Below, piece after piece: positions 10,893 through 21,871 of a stretch of 64,000 bases of DNA. A model generated the notes under the pieces. It saw only the letters and a program-made list of their open reading frames with translations. It ran no database searches and was not told the DNA's origin. Source of the stretch: Bryum argenteum (Eukaryota > Streptophyta > Bryopsida > Bryales > Bryaceae); NCBI GenBank assembly GCA_037043015.1, contig CM073321.1, positions 30,730,101 through 30,794,100 of the forward strand, in the 5' to 3' direction. The translations under genes were made by a program, and so were the position numbers. The first letter of the stretch is position 1. Each line of letters starts with the position of its first letter.

Positions 10893-12432
10893 ATCTACAA
10901 TTAGTTCTCGTCCATTGCTGTACCGCTTGGGCCGGCCTCGGCATCATTCGTACCCTCCGGCAAATCTTCACCCCCGCCCATTCAAAGTCTACGAATTGCT
11001 CATCGAGTGCTCCTTGCGGGCCTGTCTTCTTCAAGAGTATCCCTCACGAATTGCGATTGTTGCATGGCTCAAAGCATGCGTCCGGTTTGGGGACTATGTT
11101 GTTCCATAAGAAAATCAATGCTTCGATAGTGTAAAAGCTCTGTCCAGTTGGATTCATCTGTTGCCCAATTCATCTCGTAATCGCGGTCGGAACGCTCTTC
11201 TGACGTATACATCATTCCATCGGACTTCTATTTTAGCCCTTTTGGATAAATCCCAAATCGAAACTCCTTGTGCGCTTCGTTCCAATACCCGCTGTAAACC
11301 TGGTAGAAGAAGTTTCGCTTGCCATTGGAATTTGAGACATTTGATGGAATCAAATGATGGCACGCCCTCGTAATTGCCTCCGGATCCCTTTTCCAGCCAA
11401 ATTCCAGGGCAGCCAACTGCTTCTCTATAGAAGTGCCAGATAATTTCCAACTCCATACCAAGTCTTTTCCCCATTTCCCTTTGTGTTTAGGAGCATTGGT
11501 TTCATTATACTCCCAATGCGGTGGCATGTAATTCTCTAATCCAAAATGGTTGTACAAGCGCTTGTGGAAGGGAGATTTACATAGCGGACATTGTCGTCGA
11601 ACAACCATGAAGCCAATCAGGCAAATCGAATGAAACACGTGGCGGAAGTGCCTACGCAAAATCCTCCTTCAGGTCCCAAGGGGTTGCAACACGTAGCACA
11701 ATTTTCACCATCCGTCACGAACGTTGTGGGTGCTAACCACAATTTGGCTGCTTCTTGATGTCCATCGTGTTTTCAAAATCCCACTCGCACTGGGCCTTGT
11801 CAATTGTTCCATCCGGTTTCTTTGGCAATTCCTCCGGAAACATCTCGTCTACAATCGCCCATGATGTCAAACCAAATACCCGCTCTTGAATATGATCCTT
11901 CCATGTCTTATCGATCTTCCTCAACTCCTCAGCTATTTGGTCACCCTTAGCGACGGATAAAATGCATGTCAACTTCCACTGATAGTATTGCTCAGCCATC
12001 TGATTCATTCGACTCTTCAAGACCTCATTATCTCGTCGAACATCTACCAAATCAACTTCAAGGGGTGTTGGAGGCGAGCCTAATACCTCATTATCTGGTC
12101 GAACATCTACCAAATCAACTTCAAGGGGTGTTGCAGTCGAGTCTAATACTTCGTTGAAATCTGCATTATCGAATGCCAAGGAGTCAAGCACACTTCCTAT
12201 GACCAATCCGTTTGGACTAGTCGATGTACTAGGTCGAGTTTGAGATGTAGAAGCCCCCTTCCCCTTTGCCATGGCCCCCTCAAGCTCCATGATACGTCAT
12301 TGCTTGGATGAGATCTTGTTGCTAGCTCTCCGCATGTCCTCTTTCAGCCGTTGATTCTCTTCCTTCAAGCGTTGATTTTCTCCCATCAATTGCTGAATCT
12401 GGCCTCCTCTTGCATCAAAATGCTCCATCTTG
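10893..12432 (-). pseudogene. Coiled-coil plus RING-like zinc-finger gene in hAT1
   Basis: From ATG 12,432 the minus strand gives a Gln/Glu/Arg coiled coil (LMGENQRLKEENQRLKEDM), an in-frame TGA near 12,300, and a Ser-rich stretch. A duplicated phrase (TPLEVDLVDVR, twice) follows, then DWKD-type helical sequence. Near 11,700-11,570 a RING-H2-like pattern appears: CATCCNPLG, then RHVFHSICLIGFM and RRQCPLCKSPFHKRLY. Then NHFGLENYMPPHWEYN. A frameshift lies inside the RING. The tail toward 10,893 reads MNWATDESNW but carries stops. A RING would suggest an E3 ubiquitin ligase, which is family-level inference. It may be one gene with the ORF at 12,443-13,254. Confidence 0.6.
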
Positions 12433-12442
12433 ACAGACTAAT

Positions 12443-13254
12443 CTACCGGTGGAATTTCATCCGGCACGCCCCATCCACAACAACCTCCACTTCTTGGGGC
12501 ACAATGTTTCCACCAATTGCATGAACCATCTCCACATCTACTATGTGGGGAGGTAGCTGCACCGGAACTGGTTGTATTACTTGGGCCAATGAAGCTATAG
12601 GCATAGGCACTAATGATCGAGCTAGCCTCTTCCGCTTATTCCTTGCCATCATTTTGCGTCGAGGTAAAACTATCTCGTGGGAGCCATCGGAGTCGGAATC
12701 AGGCGGGGAGTCAGACATATGGTTATGAGGGTCTAATTCCGTAGGTCTGTCGGCCAAGGGAAACCACCCAAGATCCTCTACCGTCCAAGTTCCTAAGTCA
12801 GGGAAACCATTTTGTACTCGTGGTACTCGAGTCTTGCCTTCTAAACCCTTCACAGTAGACCAATCGAACCTCTTCTCTAAAATGATCTCCACATGAACGT
12901 CGCGCACTAAATATAACCCGACCTGGTTCTTATTTGGTAACTTCGTGGCGCAAAGGAGTTGGTAAATTTGAAGACATCGGGAAAGGAACTCCGGGTTTGT
13001 GCAGTAGCGCAAATTGGCCATGTTGCTTCTGAAGTGTAAAACATGGCGTTCAAGCTGGAAGGATTTGTTGATGTGGCACTACTCAATGTATTGCTTTGCA
13101 TGGTCAAAATCCCATGGATCAGCCACATCTTCCCAGCCTCTAAATGCCAAATTAACGGATTATTCAACACATGAAGACGGGCCCGCTATTGTTTTCCTTG
13201 TCGCACTTGTTCTTTGCCTTTTCCTTCCTTGCAAATTGCACCTGGTGTCGCCAT
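12443..13254 (-). pseudogene. Unrecognised hAT1 gene, N-terminal part
   Basis: Starts at ATG 13,254 (MATPGAICKEGKGKEQ) inside the duplicated 5' cassette. In-frame TAG codons and a frameshift near 13,100 interrupt it before a clean stretch of 192 codons from 13,021 (MANLRYCTNPEFLSR). That stretch contains a Ser/Asp acidic patch (SDSPPDSDSDGS) and a basic patch (RRKMMARNKRKRLAR) that could act as a nuclear localisation signal. No catalytic motif recognised. It ends 11 bp from the ATG of the coiled-coil/RING ORF in another frame, so a single longer protein split by a frameshift is plausible. Confidence 0.5.
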
Positions 13255-13382
13255 TGTTGTAGAAAAAAAATTCTAAAACCTCCCCCAAATGTGCTCAAAC
13301 ATCCTTCCCCAATCCCCAATCCACCCCTCACGAAGAGAAGTGAATCTTGGGAGCTAGGAAGGGCAGGTTACAAATGGGGAGT
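13240..13382 (-). promoter_or_regulatory. 5' cassette, copy 2
   Basis: Near-copy of 7,950-8,096, including the ATGGCGAC start codon and the sequence upstream. Lies in front of the second hAT1 gene. Confidence 0.65.
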
Positions 13383-13384
13383 CC

Positions 13385-13725
13385 ACAGAGGGGGCCAGAG
13401 CGGGGGCGGAGGGGGCCAAAGCAGGGGCGGGGGGCGAGGCGGGGCGGAGGGGAGGGGCTAGGACGGGGGAGGAGAGGGGGGTAGGGGCGGGTTAGAGGGG
13501 GTAGGCGGATAAGGGGTGGTTGGTGTATACTTTAATTTTTTTTACTTTTTTTTAATCTTTTTTTTAAAAAATTTAATTTTTTTAATTTTTTTTCTAAAAA
13601 GTTTTTGAAATTTTTTTAGGGGCGGAGGAGGGGGGGTTGGGGCGGGAGTGGAGGGGGTAGGGGCGGGGTAGAGGGGTTAGGAGAGGGATTATGGGATAGG
13701 AGGGGGGTAAGGGGGGTAGCGGCGT
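13385..13725. repeat. G-run block with T-rich interruptions
   Basis: Two G-rich patches (13,385-13,515 and 13,618-13,725) separated by a T-run patch. Follows the second 5' cassette just as 8,150-8,612 follows the first. Confidence 0.7.
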
Positions 13726-13811
13726 TCATTATTTATTTTATTTTTTTATTTAGGTTTTACCTTTTGTTTAATTTTGAAAAAATATTTTTTTGAGTTTTTT
13801 AAATATTTTTT

Positions 13812-13963
13812 ATCGTGGTATTTACAGAGCGATTCAGGCATAGGTTGAGTGGTATTTGGCAAGGTATGGAACCAATAAATATGTGCACCCAACTCAAAAC
13901 AATGCAATTAAATATGTCATACGAAGATGTACAAATGCATCGAATACAAAGAGAAGTTGTTGC
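13812..13963. repeat. 3' flank cassette, copy 2
   Basis: Copy of 4,050-4,230, here downstream of the kinase-like gene. Confidence 0.65.
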
Positions 13964-14048
13964 GTATATTATATGTATGTGCACAAATGGGGAGTACATA
14001 TAGTATTGTAATTATCCATGCAATCCTTCTACATACAATAGGCACACG

Positions 14049-15714
14049 CTAACTTTGAAGACCGCTAAACCAAATAGCTGAATTACGGAAACAACACATG
14101 GGCATGGTCCAATTAAATGGATACTTTTCCAAGGCCTCTTTAACATCGGACACGGTCGACCTTTTGGACACATCCGGGTCCTGGAGGGCTTTTAATTTGA
14201 AACTGAAATGCTCGTAATTCATGGCGCGGTCTGTGCGGTGTGGCAAAAAGTACTTCATATCGTACTCTTCTTGCCAAATGCGTTGTGCTAACCACCCGAC
14301 AGAGAATGCATCGGCTGCCTTGGAATATATGTGTTTGCATTCCATAACCTCAAGGGGATTGTCAGATTCGCATGGACCATACAAAAACCATAATTCCGGT
14401 GCCACAAATTTTCGCCGTTTGCGTTCTTCATTCAAGTCCTCTAGCTTTGCAAATCCATACTTGGATGGCGCTTGTTCCACCACTCGACTTGAAATCCCCC
14501 AATCACAAAGCCCGTATCTGGTTTCCAATCATTGAAATGCAATAGAACATTGGTTGGAGTAATGTCGTTGTGTAGATAATTGTGTTCATGACACTTTTCC
14601 ACAATGACAAGCAACGACAATGCAAATTCAAGTCGTCGTTTATGGAATGTTACAACCCAACGTAATTGAATATCGGATAGCCCTGAGTTCCGCTCTTTTG
14701 GAATGTCGTCGTATTCCAAGTGCTTTGGGATTTTCTGATTGATATGGATGTCAAAATCTTTAAGAATACCTCCATTCCACCATAGCGAAAATCCATCCAT
14801 TGTTTTAGGATGCAAGTACGATAGTCTGATGATATCGCGGTGCTTTACTGGACATCCACCCGCCTCATTTACGATTGCCATGCGCTTCTCCCTCTCGTTC
14901 TTCACGTTCGTCAATTGTTTACGCGCGAATGGAATCCAACAAGGAATATGTTGAAGTTTTGTAAGCACCACCTTAGTAACCTTCCCATATCCACCTTGGA
15001 TACGTTGTCATGGCATAGATACCACGGTAACGGTTGATTCTAGCCACTTAAAAGTTCCAGTGTTGCAATGAGACATAACAACATCCTCGGCTTTTAATTT
15101 CCATCTCTCATTCCTCTTCCCACGAGCTTTCGAGAAGGATTGACCAAAACTTTTCACTAAATCTAGCTTTGAAACTAGTTCCTCATCTTCAATTGTCCAT
15201 TTGCTCTTGTCTGTCAATTCCCCAAAATATACGTCCAGGCGTCTACGGTGTTGGTAGTCAACTCTACCACTCTGAGGTCCAACCATGCACCATGGTCGTA
15301 GAAGTTGGTCCAATCACAAAGTTCGTAATTGTTTTCAAAACAACACTCCAGGTATTGGTGAAGATCGTGACACAAATTGTGGTATCCTTCCTCATTTGCC
15401 CCAACGTAAGACCTATGCAAATCTGGCATAGTTCGTATCTCATAGAAATGTATACCACTCCGTCGAGCAAATTCGACATACTCCTCGGTTGGCATAAGTG
15501 GTGTCTCTTCCTCCTGTGGCAAGATCAAATTGTTCTTTTTTGACCCCTTACTTTTTTTCGTTTCTCCCTTTCATTTCCGTAATCTCGATGAAGAAGGGTT
15601 TGTAGATTCTGTCTCCTTTGAAATTTCCTCTGTTTCCTCAGGACGGTCAAGGGGGGTTTCCAAATCTTCATTTCCGTATCGCATACTCGAACCTTGGCTC
15701 CCTTCACCCTCCAT
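14049..15714 (-). pseudogene. Protein-kinase-like cargo gene of hAT1 (broken)
   Basis: Start chosen at ATG 15,714 (MEGEGSQGSSMRYG), directly after a TTTTTTTCTCAG acceptor-like tract. Kinase landmarks in order: glycine-rich loop IQGGYGKVTKVVL (about 14,985), Lys in FARKQL, Glu in NEAGG, catalytic loop HNDITPTNVLLHF (Asp and Asn kept, HRD reads HND), DWG in place of DFG (CDWGISSRV), and APE in VAPELWFLYG. Breaks: TGA near 15,571, frameshift near 15,240, TGA near 15,008, frameshift near 14,525. It would phosphorylate Ser/Thr if intact. The target is unknown. The second hAT-like element also has such a gene beside its right end, so it looks like a regular component rather than a chance capture. 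Confidence 0.8.
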
Positions 15715-15904
15715 TTTGAATCTGAGAAAAAAACGGCAAATACTCCTCCCTTGTGCTGAAAAAACACCCCGCCAAGTACCCACACTAACTCAATGAAGAA
15801 GTAGTGCTTGACAACTAGCGGAGTGAGGTGAATAATGAATCAACTTGGCTTTTATAGGGGAGGGGAGTGGAGGCACTTGGAGTGTGGAAAAGTAAAAGGA
15901 GGGT

Positions 15905-16165
15905 GGGCCCATTCGGCCCCCCCCCCCTCCACCACTCCACCACTCCATCACTCCCCCCCCTCCATCACTCCCCCCCCTCCCTCTCCCCCTCCCCCTGGCC
16001 CCCCTCCCGCCCTGCCTCCCCCCCCCCCTGGACCCCCCGCCCGCGCTTGCCCCCACCCCTACCCCCGCCCTCCCGCCCCCCGCCGCCCGGCTCTCCCCCG
16101 CCTTGCCTTGCCCCCTCCGCCCCGACCTCCCTTCACCCGCCCCTAACCCCTTTCACCCGCCCTGT
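15905..16165. repeat. C-run subterminal block, right end of hAT1
   Basis: C-rich counterpart of the left G-run block, ending with two TTCACCCGCCC motifs. Left and right subterminal regions are thus roughly inverted. The Pro-rich ORFs here are not real. Confidence 0.7.
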
Positions 16166-16345
16166 CCTCAGACTACGTGGCGCGTACGTGGTGTGTACGT
16201 GGCGGCCAAGTGGCTTGGTTTGTACCCAAACCCTTGCCACGTCCTTGTTTTTTGACCTAAATTAAAAGTCAACAGAGGTTTGACCGTATCGGGTGAGCGA
16301 GAGCTCAATCGGACAGACAAGGCAGACGGACGGGCGGGCGGCGTG

Positions 16346-16367
16346 CCCGCCTGGTATGACAACCTTG
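16346..16367. repeat. hAT1 right TIR
   Basis: Ends TATGACAACCTTG, the perfect inverse of the left TIR. Followed by CGCTAGAA (16,368-16,375), the right copy of the target duplication. Confidence 0.85.
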
Positions 16368-16540
16368 CGCTAGAATCAACCGATTGACAAACAGCTTCTG
16401 CAATGTCGATACCGGCGTCATTTAGAAGAGTGACTCGTTTGGGCACCCATAATGAACGGTTGAAACCCTCGTACAGTGCAACTCCGTCAGATAGAACTGG
16501 TGGACGAAAATCGACACCATTGACAACGAATGTCTCCATC
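16368..16540 (-). pseudogene. DUF7869-like gene of the A-type element, 5' coding exon
   Basis: Exon begins after a CTTTTTGTAG acceptor (first base 16,540) and reads METFVVNGVDFRP, then RVTLLNDAGIDIAEAVCQSV. This matches the same region of copies B (TLLNPGGAIVAEGICQSV) and C (TLLNDRGDVVGESICQTL). The exon is cut by hAT1 and resumes at 3,038. Upstream is an intron holding the A-type palindrome array, and a 5'UTR exon with donor GCAAG/GTAGGA near 17,535. Confidence 0.8.
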
Positions 16541-16789
16541 CTACAAAAAGGAAGAGGATTGAAAAGAGAAATTAGTGATCGGTTAATAGTATACGACATG
16601 ATGAAACTAGAAATCAAAGCCAAATGATGCGCCACAGTTATCCCAGTCGGGGGATAACAGGCCATCATTAGAGAAGAAAAGATGACACCTTGCCCGGCAA
16701 CAATAATGTAAACCATAGGCTTAGACAGCATCCGATTCAAAATATTCATGTTCGATGCAAAAGTCTCTTACTTCTTTCTCTGAGACAAA

Positions 16790-17490
16790 CATAGTATCCC
16801 CGGCCCGATGAGTACATCAAGGAGAAGAGGAGAATGGTCTCCAACACCATGATCACTAACAACATGAGGAAAACAAAAATTATTTCCGGACCGGGTATAA
16901 TTCTTCCCATGACGGTTAAGTCAAATTATATCTTCGGCTAGGGAATGACGTCTAGTAGAGTAGAGTAGCATATTATCGCGGGCCTGGGCATAATTATTAA
17001 TCTGCTCCCGAAAGCACTAATATCCCCATACTCAGGATTAATAAATATTAAGCCCTGGAAAAGGATTTATCCCCGGACCAGGGATAAATGTTCCCATGGC
17101 AATGCAGACAAATTACGTCTTTGGCCCGCAATGACGTTTAGTAGAATATAGTAGGATATTGTCCCCAGCCAGGGCATAATTATTATTCTGCAGCTAGAAC
17201 CACAGATATTCCTATACTCAGAATAACAATAAGTACGTCCTATAAAGGGATTTATCCCCGGGCCGGGGATAACTATGCGACTACCTACGATAACAAGTAT
17301 TATCCCCGACCCCGGGATAACTATGCAACAACCCATGAAAACTTTATTATCCCCGACTCGGGGATAATATATAGTGATGTATAAGGTGCGAAACTATTCC
17401 CGGGGCGTGGATACTCATCGGAGCACAGATTCCAGGACATAATCCGCACAGACACTAAAAGTTATTCCCCGCCCGAGGATAACGTGCATG
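16790..17490. repeat. A-type palindrome array 1 (about 11 copies)
   Basis: Imperfect to perfect palindromes of about 21 bp with half-site TTATCCCCGG followed by its reverse complement. They recur every 50-90 bp (for example near 16,885, 16,970, 17,070, 17,250, 17,300 and 17,350). The array lies in the inferred first intron of the minus-strand DUF7869-like gene. The sequence between copies is unrelated, so this is not a simple tandem repeat. It looks like a maintained set of binding sites. Confidence 0.85.
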
Positions 17491-17599
17491 CTATTAATAG
17501 TAAGTGCGGGAAAAGCACTGAGGTATCCTACCTTGCACTCAATTTGCGAACGACTCTCACGTGCGAATCGCAGATTTCAAAAGGGAAACTAGGGCTCGC

Positions 17600-19800
17600 A
17601 ACTGAAGAAACCACGCACAACAATTAGTAGCTAATACAAAAGTCGAAAAATACATGACCAACAACTGTCATAACTTGAAACATTATCAAACTAATACATC
17701 ATGCGCCTCTTCTACAATACTGAAACCTCTAAATGAGAAACTATATCGAACGCAGTCAACACCAACTCAAACTCCATCTACACAAAAACGCAACCTTGAA
17801 TACACACACCGGAACAAAATATCAATATGAATAAATATAAATATACATCTACATATACATAATATATTAAATACATAATATTTTAACTCAATTATAATTG
17901 ATTATAAGATAAATTTGAATACATATTAAGCATTTCTTGTGCTATCTTAATATAGAATAAGGAAAGCGCAATTATATGCCTATTCAAATTCAAATATGTA
18001 TATATATGAATAAATAATTAAATAAATGTATATATAGATACGAGTACGAGTACAAATGTATATGAATAGATAAATAAGTACATATATTGATATATATATA
18101 CATAGATACGTGTATAGATGTTAAATACATAATATCTTAACTCCATTATAATTGATTATAAGATAAATATGAAAAGATATTGAGCATTTCTTGTACTATC
18201 TTAATATAGAATAAGGAAAGCGCAATTATATGCCCATACGAGTTCAAATATATATATATATATGAATAAATAAATGAATATATGTATATATAGATATGTA
18301 TACGAGTACGAATGTATATGAATAGATAAATAAGTACGTATATATACATAGATACGAGTATAGATGTTAAATACATAATATTATAACTCCATTTATAATT
18401 GATTATAAGATAAATATGAATACATATTGAGCATTTATTGTGCTATCTTAATATAGAATAAGGAAAGCGCAATTATTTGCCCGTACGAGTTCAAATATGT
18501 ATATATATGAATAAATAAATGAATATATGTATATATACATATATATACGAGTACGAATGTATATGGATAGATAAATAAGTACGTATATATACATAGATAC
18601 GAGTATAGATGTTAAATACATAATATCTTAACTCAATGACAATTGTTTATGAGATATATTTTAAAACATACTAAGCATTTATTGTGCTATTTTAGCATAG
18701 AATGAAAAAAGCGCATTTAAATGTCCATATATTAACTTCATGAAAACTTATTTCAATCAAAGATGTTTATAAGATAAGGCCTAAATTTGACTGCTAATTA
18801 GGATTTCATTAAACCATGTTTTATTCCTTATGTTTTAAATTATGTATTTCCACTAGTCCAATAGCAATATATTTTACTAATATATTAGAAAAAATTACAT
18901 GTGAAGTGTCACGGACATACATTAGGAACTTATAGAAGATTGGGAAGCGTCTCAAAGCATCTCGAAAGGCGCTTGAGAAGTCTCGGAAGTCGCTTAAGAA
19001 GTCTCGACAGAAGCTTCCTATTTGGTAGTATATATAGAAGTCGAGGCTGAAGGGTTCTTCAATCTCGACAACACATCTTTGTAGTTCTCACGTTTCTTGG
19101 TGTCGTTCGTGGTGTCGTTCTTGGTGTCGTTCGTGTTCTCGTTCTGTTAATCTATGTTCTTGTCACTTTGTCTCGAATATCCTTAAAAATTTACGTGTAC
19201 TTGACATGACGAAATAGTGGTTTTGCATTTCAAATACAAGTATTACTAATTTTAAATATTGTATTTAGACCTTATATGCGTACAATGCCCTTGCAAATTA
19301 TTGCTTAAGGTTTAGGGTTTACAAAATCTTAGTTAAGAACTCTAATCCAAATTGAGGATGAACTTTAGCATACAAAACTTAGTATTCATATGTGAACAAT
19401 ACTATATAGTAAGCTATAATACGATACTTGGAGTACTATTCTTTGCAATGAGCTAAGCAAGTAGAATAATTAGATAAGACCTTAAACTTTAACTTAGAAC
19501 ATTAGACTTGGATTTCTGAACTTTGTACACGAACATCCTAAAAAAAATTAAGGAAGTCACAATCTAAATTAAAATACTGAAATTTTTGTACATGCACAAT
19601 TTTAACCATAGCAAACTAAGACAAAAAATGATGATTATTCAAATACAACTCAAAATTCCATTTTTGAATATACAAATTTAATTTTTTAATGAAATCTTAG
19701 AATACATGAATTAAATTTTAGAATATAACTTTAGAACGTACAAATACAAACTAGAATACACAAATTCAAAATATTTGTGTTCAATTTAGAATACAAGAAT
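17600..19800. other. AT-rich centre of the A-type element
   Basis: No ORF and no gene signal. It separates the minus-strand DUF7869-like gene from the plus-strand cluster and contains the 245-bp tandem array. Around 19,025-19,035 is a TATATATA box followed by CT-rich leader sequence with repeated GGTGTCGTTCG (19,100-19,130). This could be a promoter or a solo LTR beginning TGTCACGG near 18,907. No LTR pair or target duplication was identified. Confidence 0.5.
17865..18720. repeat. Tandem repeat, period about 245 bp, 3.5-4 units
   Basis: Each unit carries TTAAATACATAATAT, then TATAATTGATTATAAGATAA, AGGAAAGCGCAATTA and a TA-rich microsatellite. Unit starts lie near 17,868, 18,121, 18,367 and 18,612. 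The last unit is the most diverged. Confidence 0.8.
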
Positions 19801-20880
19801 TTGGGGTTTAGGCTACAAGCTTCCCATGCCTATGACCATGTGTATGGGCATGGTCACGTACATGTCCATGCCCATGCATATGGTCATGGGCATGCCCATA
19901 AGGGTAATGATGAGGGTGGGTCATGATGACCCCCCTCCGCCGCAAATTTCTCCCTCATTCGTCGTCTTCCCCTCCAGTCTGCTGCGCCTGGCTCCTCCGC
20001 TCCCCGCGTCGGCGCTCGTTTTGCTTTGTCTCTCGTGATCCTGCATTCGTCGATGTCAGCTCCTTTTCTACTGCGCCTCGCTCAGATTCTCCCCGCGTAG
20101 GCGCTCGCGGCCGCTCTCGGCAGCTCTCGGTCGCTGTAACTCGGTCGCTTTTTGTGATCCTAAGTCTGCTTGCTCTTCGTGATCCTGTGCTCGTGTTCGT
20201 GATCTTGTGCTCGTCTGCTGCGCCGTCTACTGTGCTCGTCTGCTGTGCTCGACTCAGCGTGATTCAGCACCTCCGCTCCGCGCATTTGCGCGCCTGCTCG
20301 CTCCTGATTACGTGAGTTCCTGCTGCGCTCCTAGTCGCTCCCGATTTTTTGATTTCGTGGGTTTGTGTTCGTGTTCGTGTTCGTGTTTGTTTGTTTTGGG
20401 TGTGGGAAGTCACAGTTCTGCGCATTTCAGGATTTTAGTTTGAGATTTGTATGTTTTGGGTGTGAGTAGTCACAGTTCTGAGCGCATTTCAAGGTTTAAG
20501 TTCTAGTTCTTTGTCAAGTTTGTGAGGTGTTTGATGATTTGTTGCATTTTTCTAAATAGAAATTGGCAGACCTGTGTAGATAGCATCCACTTTTGTTGAC
20601 CAATCTAGTAGCTGCGAATTGGTACGAGGGTTTGAGCTAATTCGGTCGAATTTGCTTTTGTTGTTTCAGGTTTTTGGTTCTGAGGTGTTGCAAGTCCGGT
20701 TACTCACTCTACTCAGCATCACATTGGGTTTAACTTTTCAATAGCACATCAAGCCATCACATAGCAATCTTTCTGTTGAGCTTGCATTCCTATTTGTTTT
20801 TGCTTCCCATGAAGAACTTATTCAAATTGGTTGGAGTTGCTGTCGAATTCTAAAATCTACATCGTATGTAGATTTAGCCT
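19800..20880 (+). promoter_or_regulatory. GC-rich promoter/5'UTR region of the A-type plus-strand cluster
   Basis: 19,825-19,925 is built from overlapping CATGCCCATG/GGTCATG palindromes. From 19,930 to about 20,400 the DNA is CpG-rich (GCTCGCGGCCGCTCTCGG) and non-coding in appearance, with repeated GTGTTCGTG and CTGTGCTCG. It lies between the AT-rich centre and the second palindrome array, as the GC-rich promoter arms do in element B. Promoter function is inferred from position and composition. Confidence 0.5.
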
Positions 20881-20904
20881 TCATAAATTGTACTTTTTGT
20901 TCGC

Positions 20905-21505
20905 AATGTTTTCCCCGGGCCGGGGACAACTCTTGCGCAAAGGCGATTATATGTCCTCTGTGTAAAGAATATATCCCCGGCCCGGGGATAATATTCCAGT
21001 TTTGCCACACTTTTAGGTAATGACAATAGTAGATTATTTCCGTGACGGGGACAAATCCTCAACAAATAAGTCAAAATAGCCTTTACAAGTAACAATTATC
21101 CCGGGCCAGGGATAACTTCTTTGTAGAGCTCATTTCTGTCCTCTCTATAAAGAAGTTATCCCCGGCCCGGGGATAATGGTGTAGTTGTCCCATGCTTTCA
21201 GCTGGAAACACATTACATTATCCCCGTCCCGGGGATAATTCCTCGACATAGACGATAGAAAAACGTTCAGAAGTAACCATTATCCTCGGCCCGGGGATAA
21301 TTACGTTATTACGCCGTAGTTTACCCTACAACTAAAGCACATAATTACCGAATCAAAAATAAATCTACATTATACCAGTTAATATCAACGATAGAAAAGA
21401 AATTTATCCTCAGCAATATAGAGGAATGTCCCAGTACCTCTAGCAACTTCCATCTTAGTCAAGTCATAGCCTTGGTCTAATTATCCCCGCTGCGGGGATA
21501 ATTTC
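20905..21505. repeat. A-type palindrome array 2 (about 8 copies)
   Basis: Palindromes near 20,910, 20,970, 21,035, 21,098, 21,160, 21,220, 21,285 and 21,480. Several are perfect (TTATCCCCGG plus its inverse). They lie in the inferred intron just before the first coding exon at 21,586, mirroring array 1 on the other side of the element. Confidence 0.85.
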
Positions 21506-21585
21506 ATATCTCTATTCATCTATACTTTCGTTTGTTTCAGATATTTTGAATTCTGACTCTGTCATTTACAATTGCAGACAGAACA

Positions 21586-21847
21586 ATGGCTCTTAGCGCC
21601 ACAAATCCCCTCGACATGTCCTTGGACAAGGTCCAGCACCCATTCGGGTTTAACCCATTCCTGCGCAAAAACGATGATGAAAGCCTTGATCTCTAGCTCT
21701 TCAAAGATGTGGTCGTCAGCTAGACACTTAAAATCGTCAAGAACCATGTCCTCATCATGACCAAGATGGTCTACACGGACCCTTTCTTTCCCTTACACCA
21801 GAATGTAAGGGTAACAACATTCAAGGCACACAGGCAGAAGTACATGT
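21586..21847 (+). pseudogene. A-type gene 1, 5' coding part, cut by element B
   Basis: After the acceptor TTTACAATTGCAG the frame starts at ATG 21,586 (MALSATNPLDMSLDKV). It is about 80% identical at DNA level to the copy at 59,961. In-frame TAG codons at 21,694 and 21,721 are shared with that copy. The frame runs into AAGTACATGT, where element B begins. It resumes at 42,775. The uninterrupted copy near 60,215 reads GAAGTACATGTTGCT, which proves the joining. Confidence 0.85.
21844..21847. repeat. Element B target-site duplication, left (ATGT)
   Basis: ATGT precedes the left TIR and ATGT follows the right TIR (42,775-42,778). The uninterrupted homologue at 60,219 has a single ATGT. Confidence 0.9.
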
Positions 21848-21871
21848 AACACGTAATTCATTATAATGGGA
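21848..21871. repeat. Element B left TIR
   Basis: 24 bp starting AACACGTAATTCATTATAAT, inverted without mismatch at 42,751-42,774. Similarity stops directly inside. Confidence 0.95.

Larger units (their letters stand above)
3039..16367. mobile_element. hAT1: 13.3-kb hAT transposon with cargo genes
   Basis: The element starts CAAGGTTGTCATA and ends with its exact reverse complement, a 13-bp perfect TIR followed by weaker matching. It is flanked by an 8-bp duplication. Removing it joins two exon pieces of a DUF7869-like gene so that the reading frame continues. All recognisable genes are on the minus strand: transposase (4.5-8.0 kb), a coiled-coil/RING gene (10.9-13.25 kb) and a kinase-like gene (14.0-15.7 kb). 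Genes are separated by G-run or C-run blocks. Typical hAT elements are 2-6 kb, so this one is large. The transposase has stops, so this copy is probably not autonomous as read. Confidence 0.9.

Noticed and set aside
17067..17336. ORF reading IVIPGSGII repeats over the palindrome array
   Set aside because: The periodic peptide is simply the palindrome translated in a non-coding intron. No homologue in other copies.
18907..19205. Solo LTR starting TGTCACGG
   Set aside because: A TATA box and leader-like sequence are present, but no second LTR, no clear CA end and no target duplication. Kept only as a possibility.
19826..20038. Met-rich ORF (MPMTMCMGMVTYMS)
   Set aside because: Produced by CATGCCCATG palindrome repeats in a promoter-like region.
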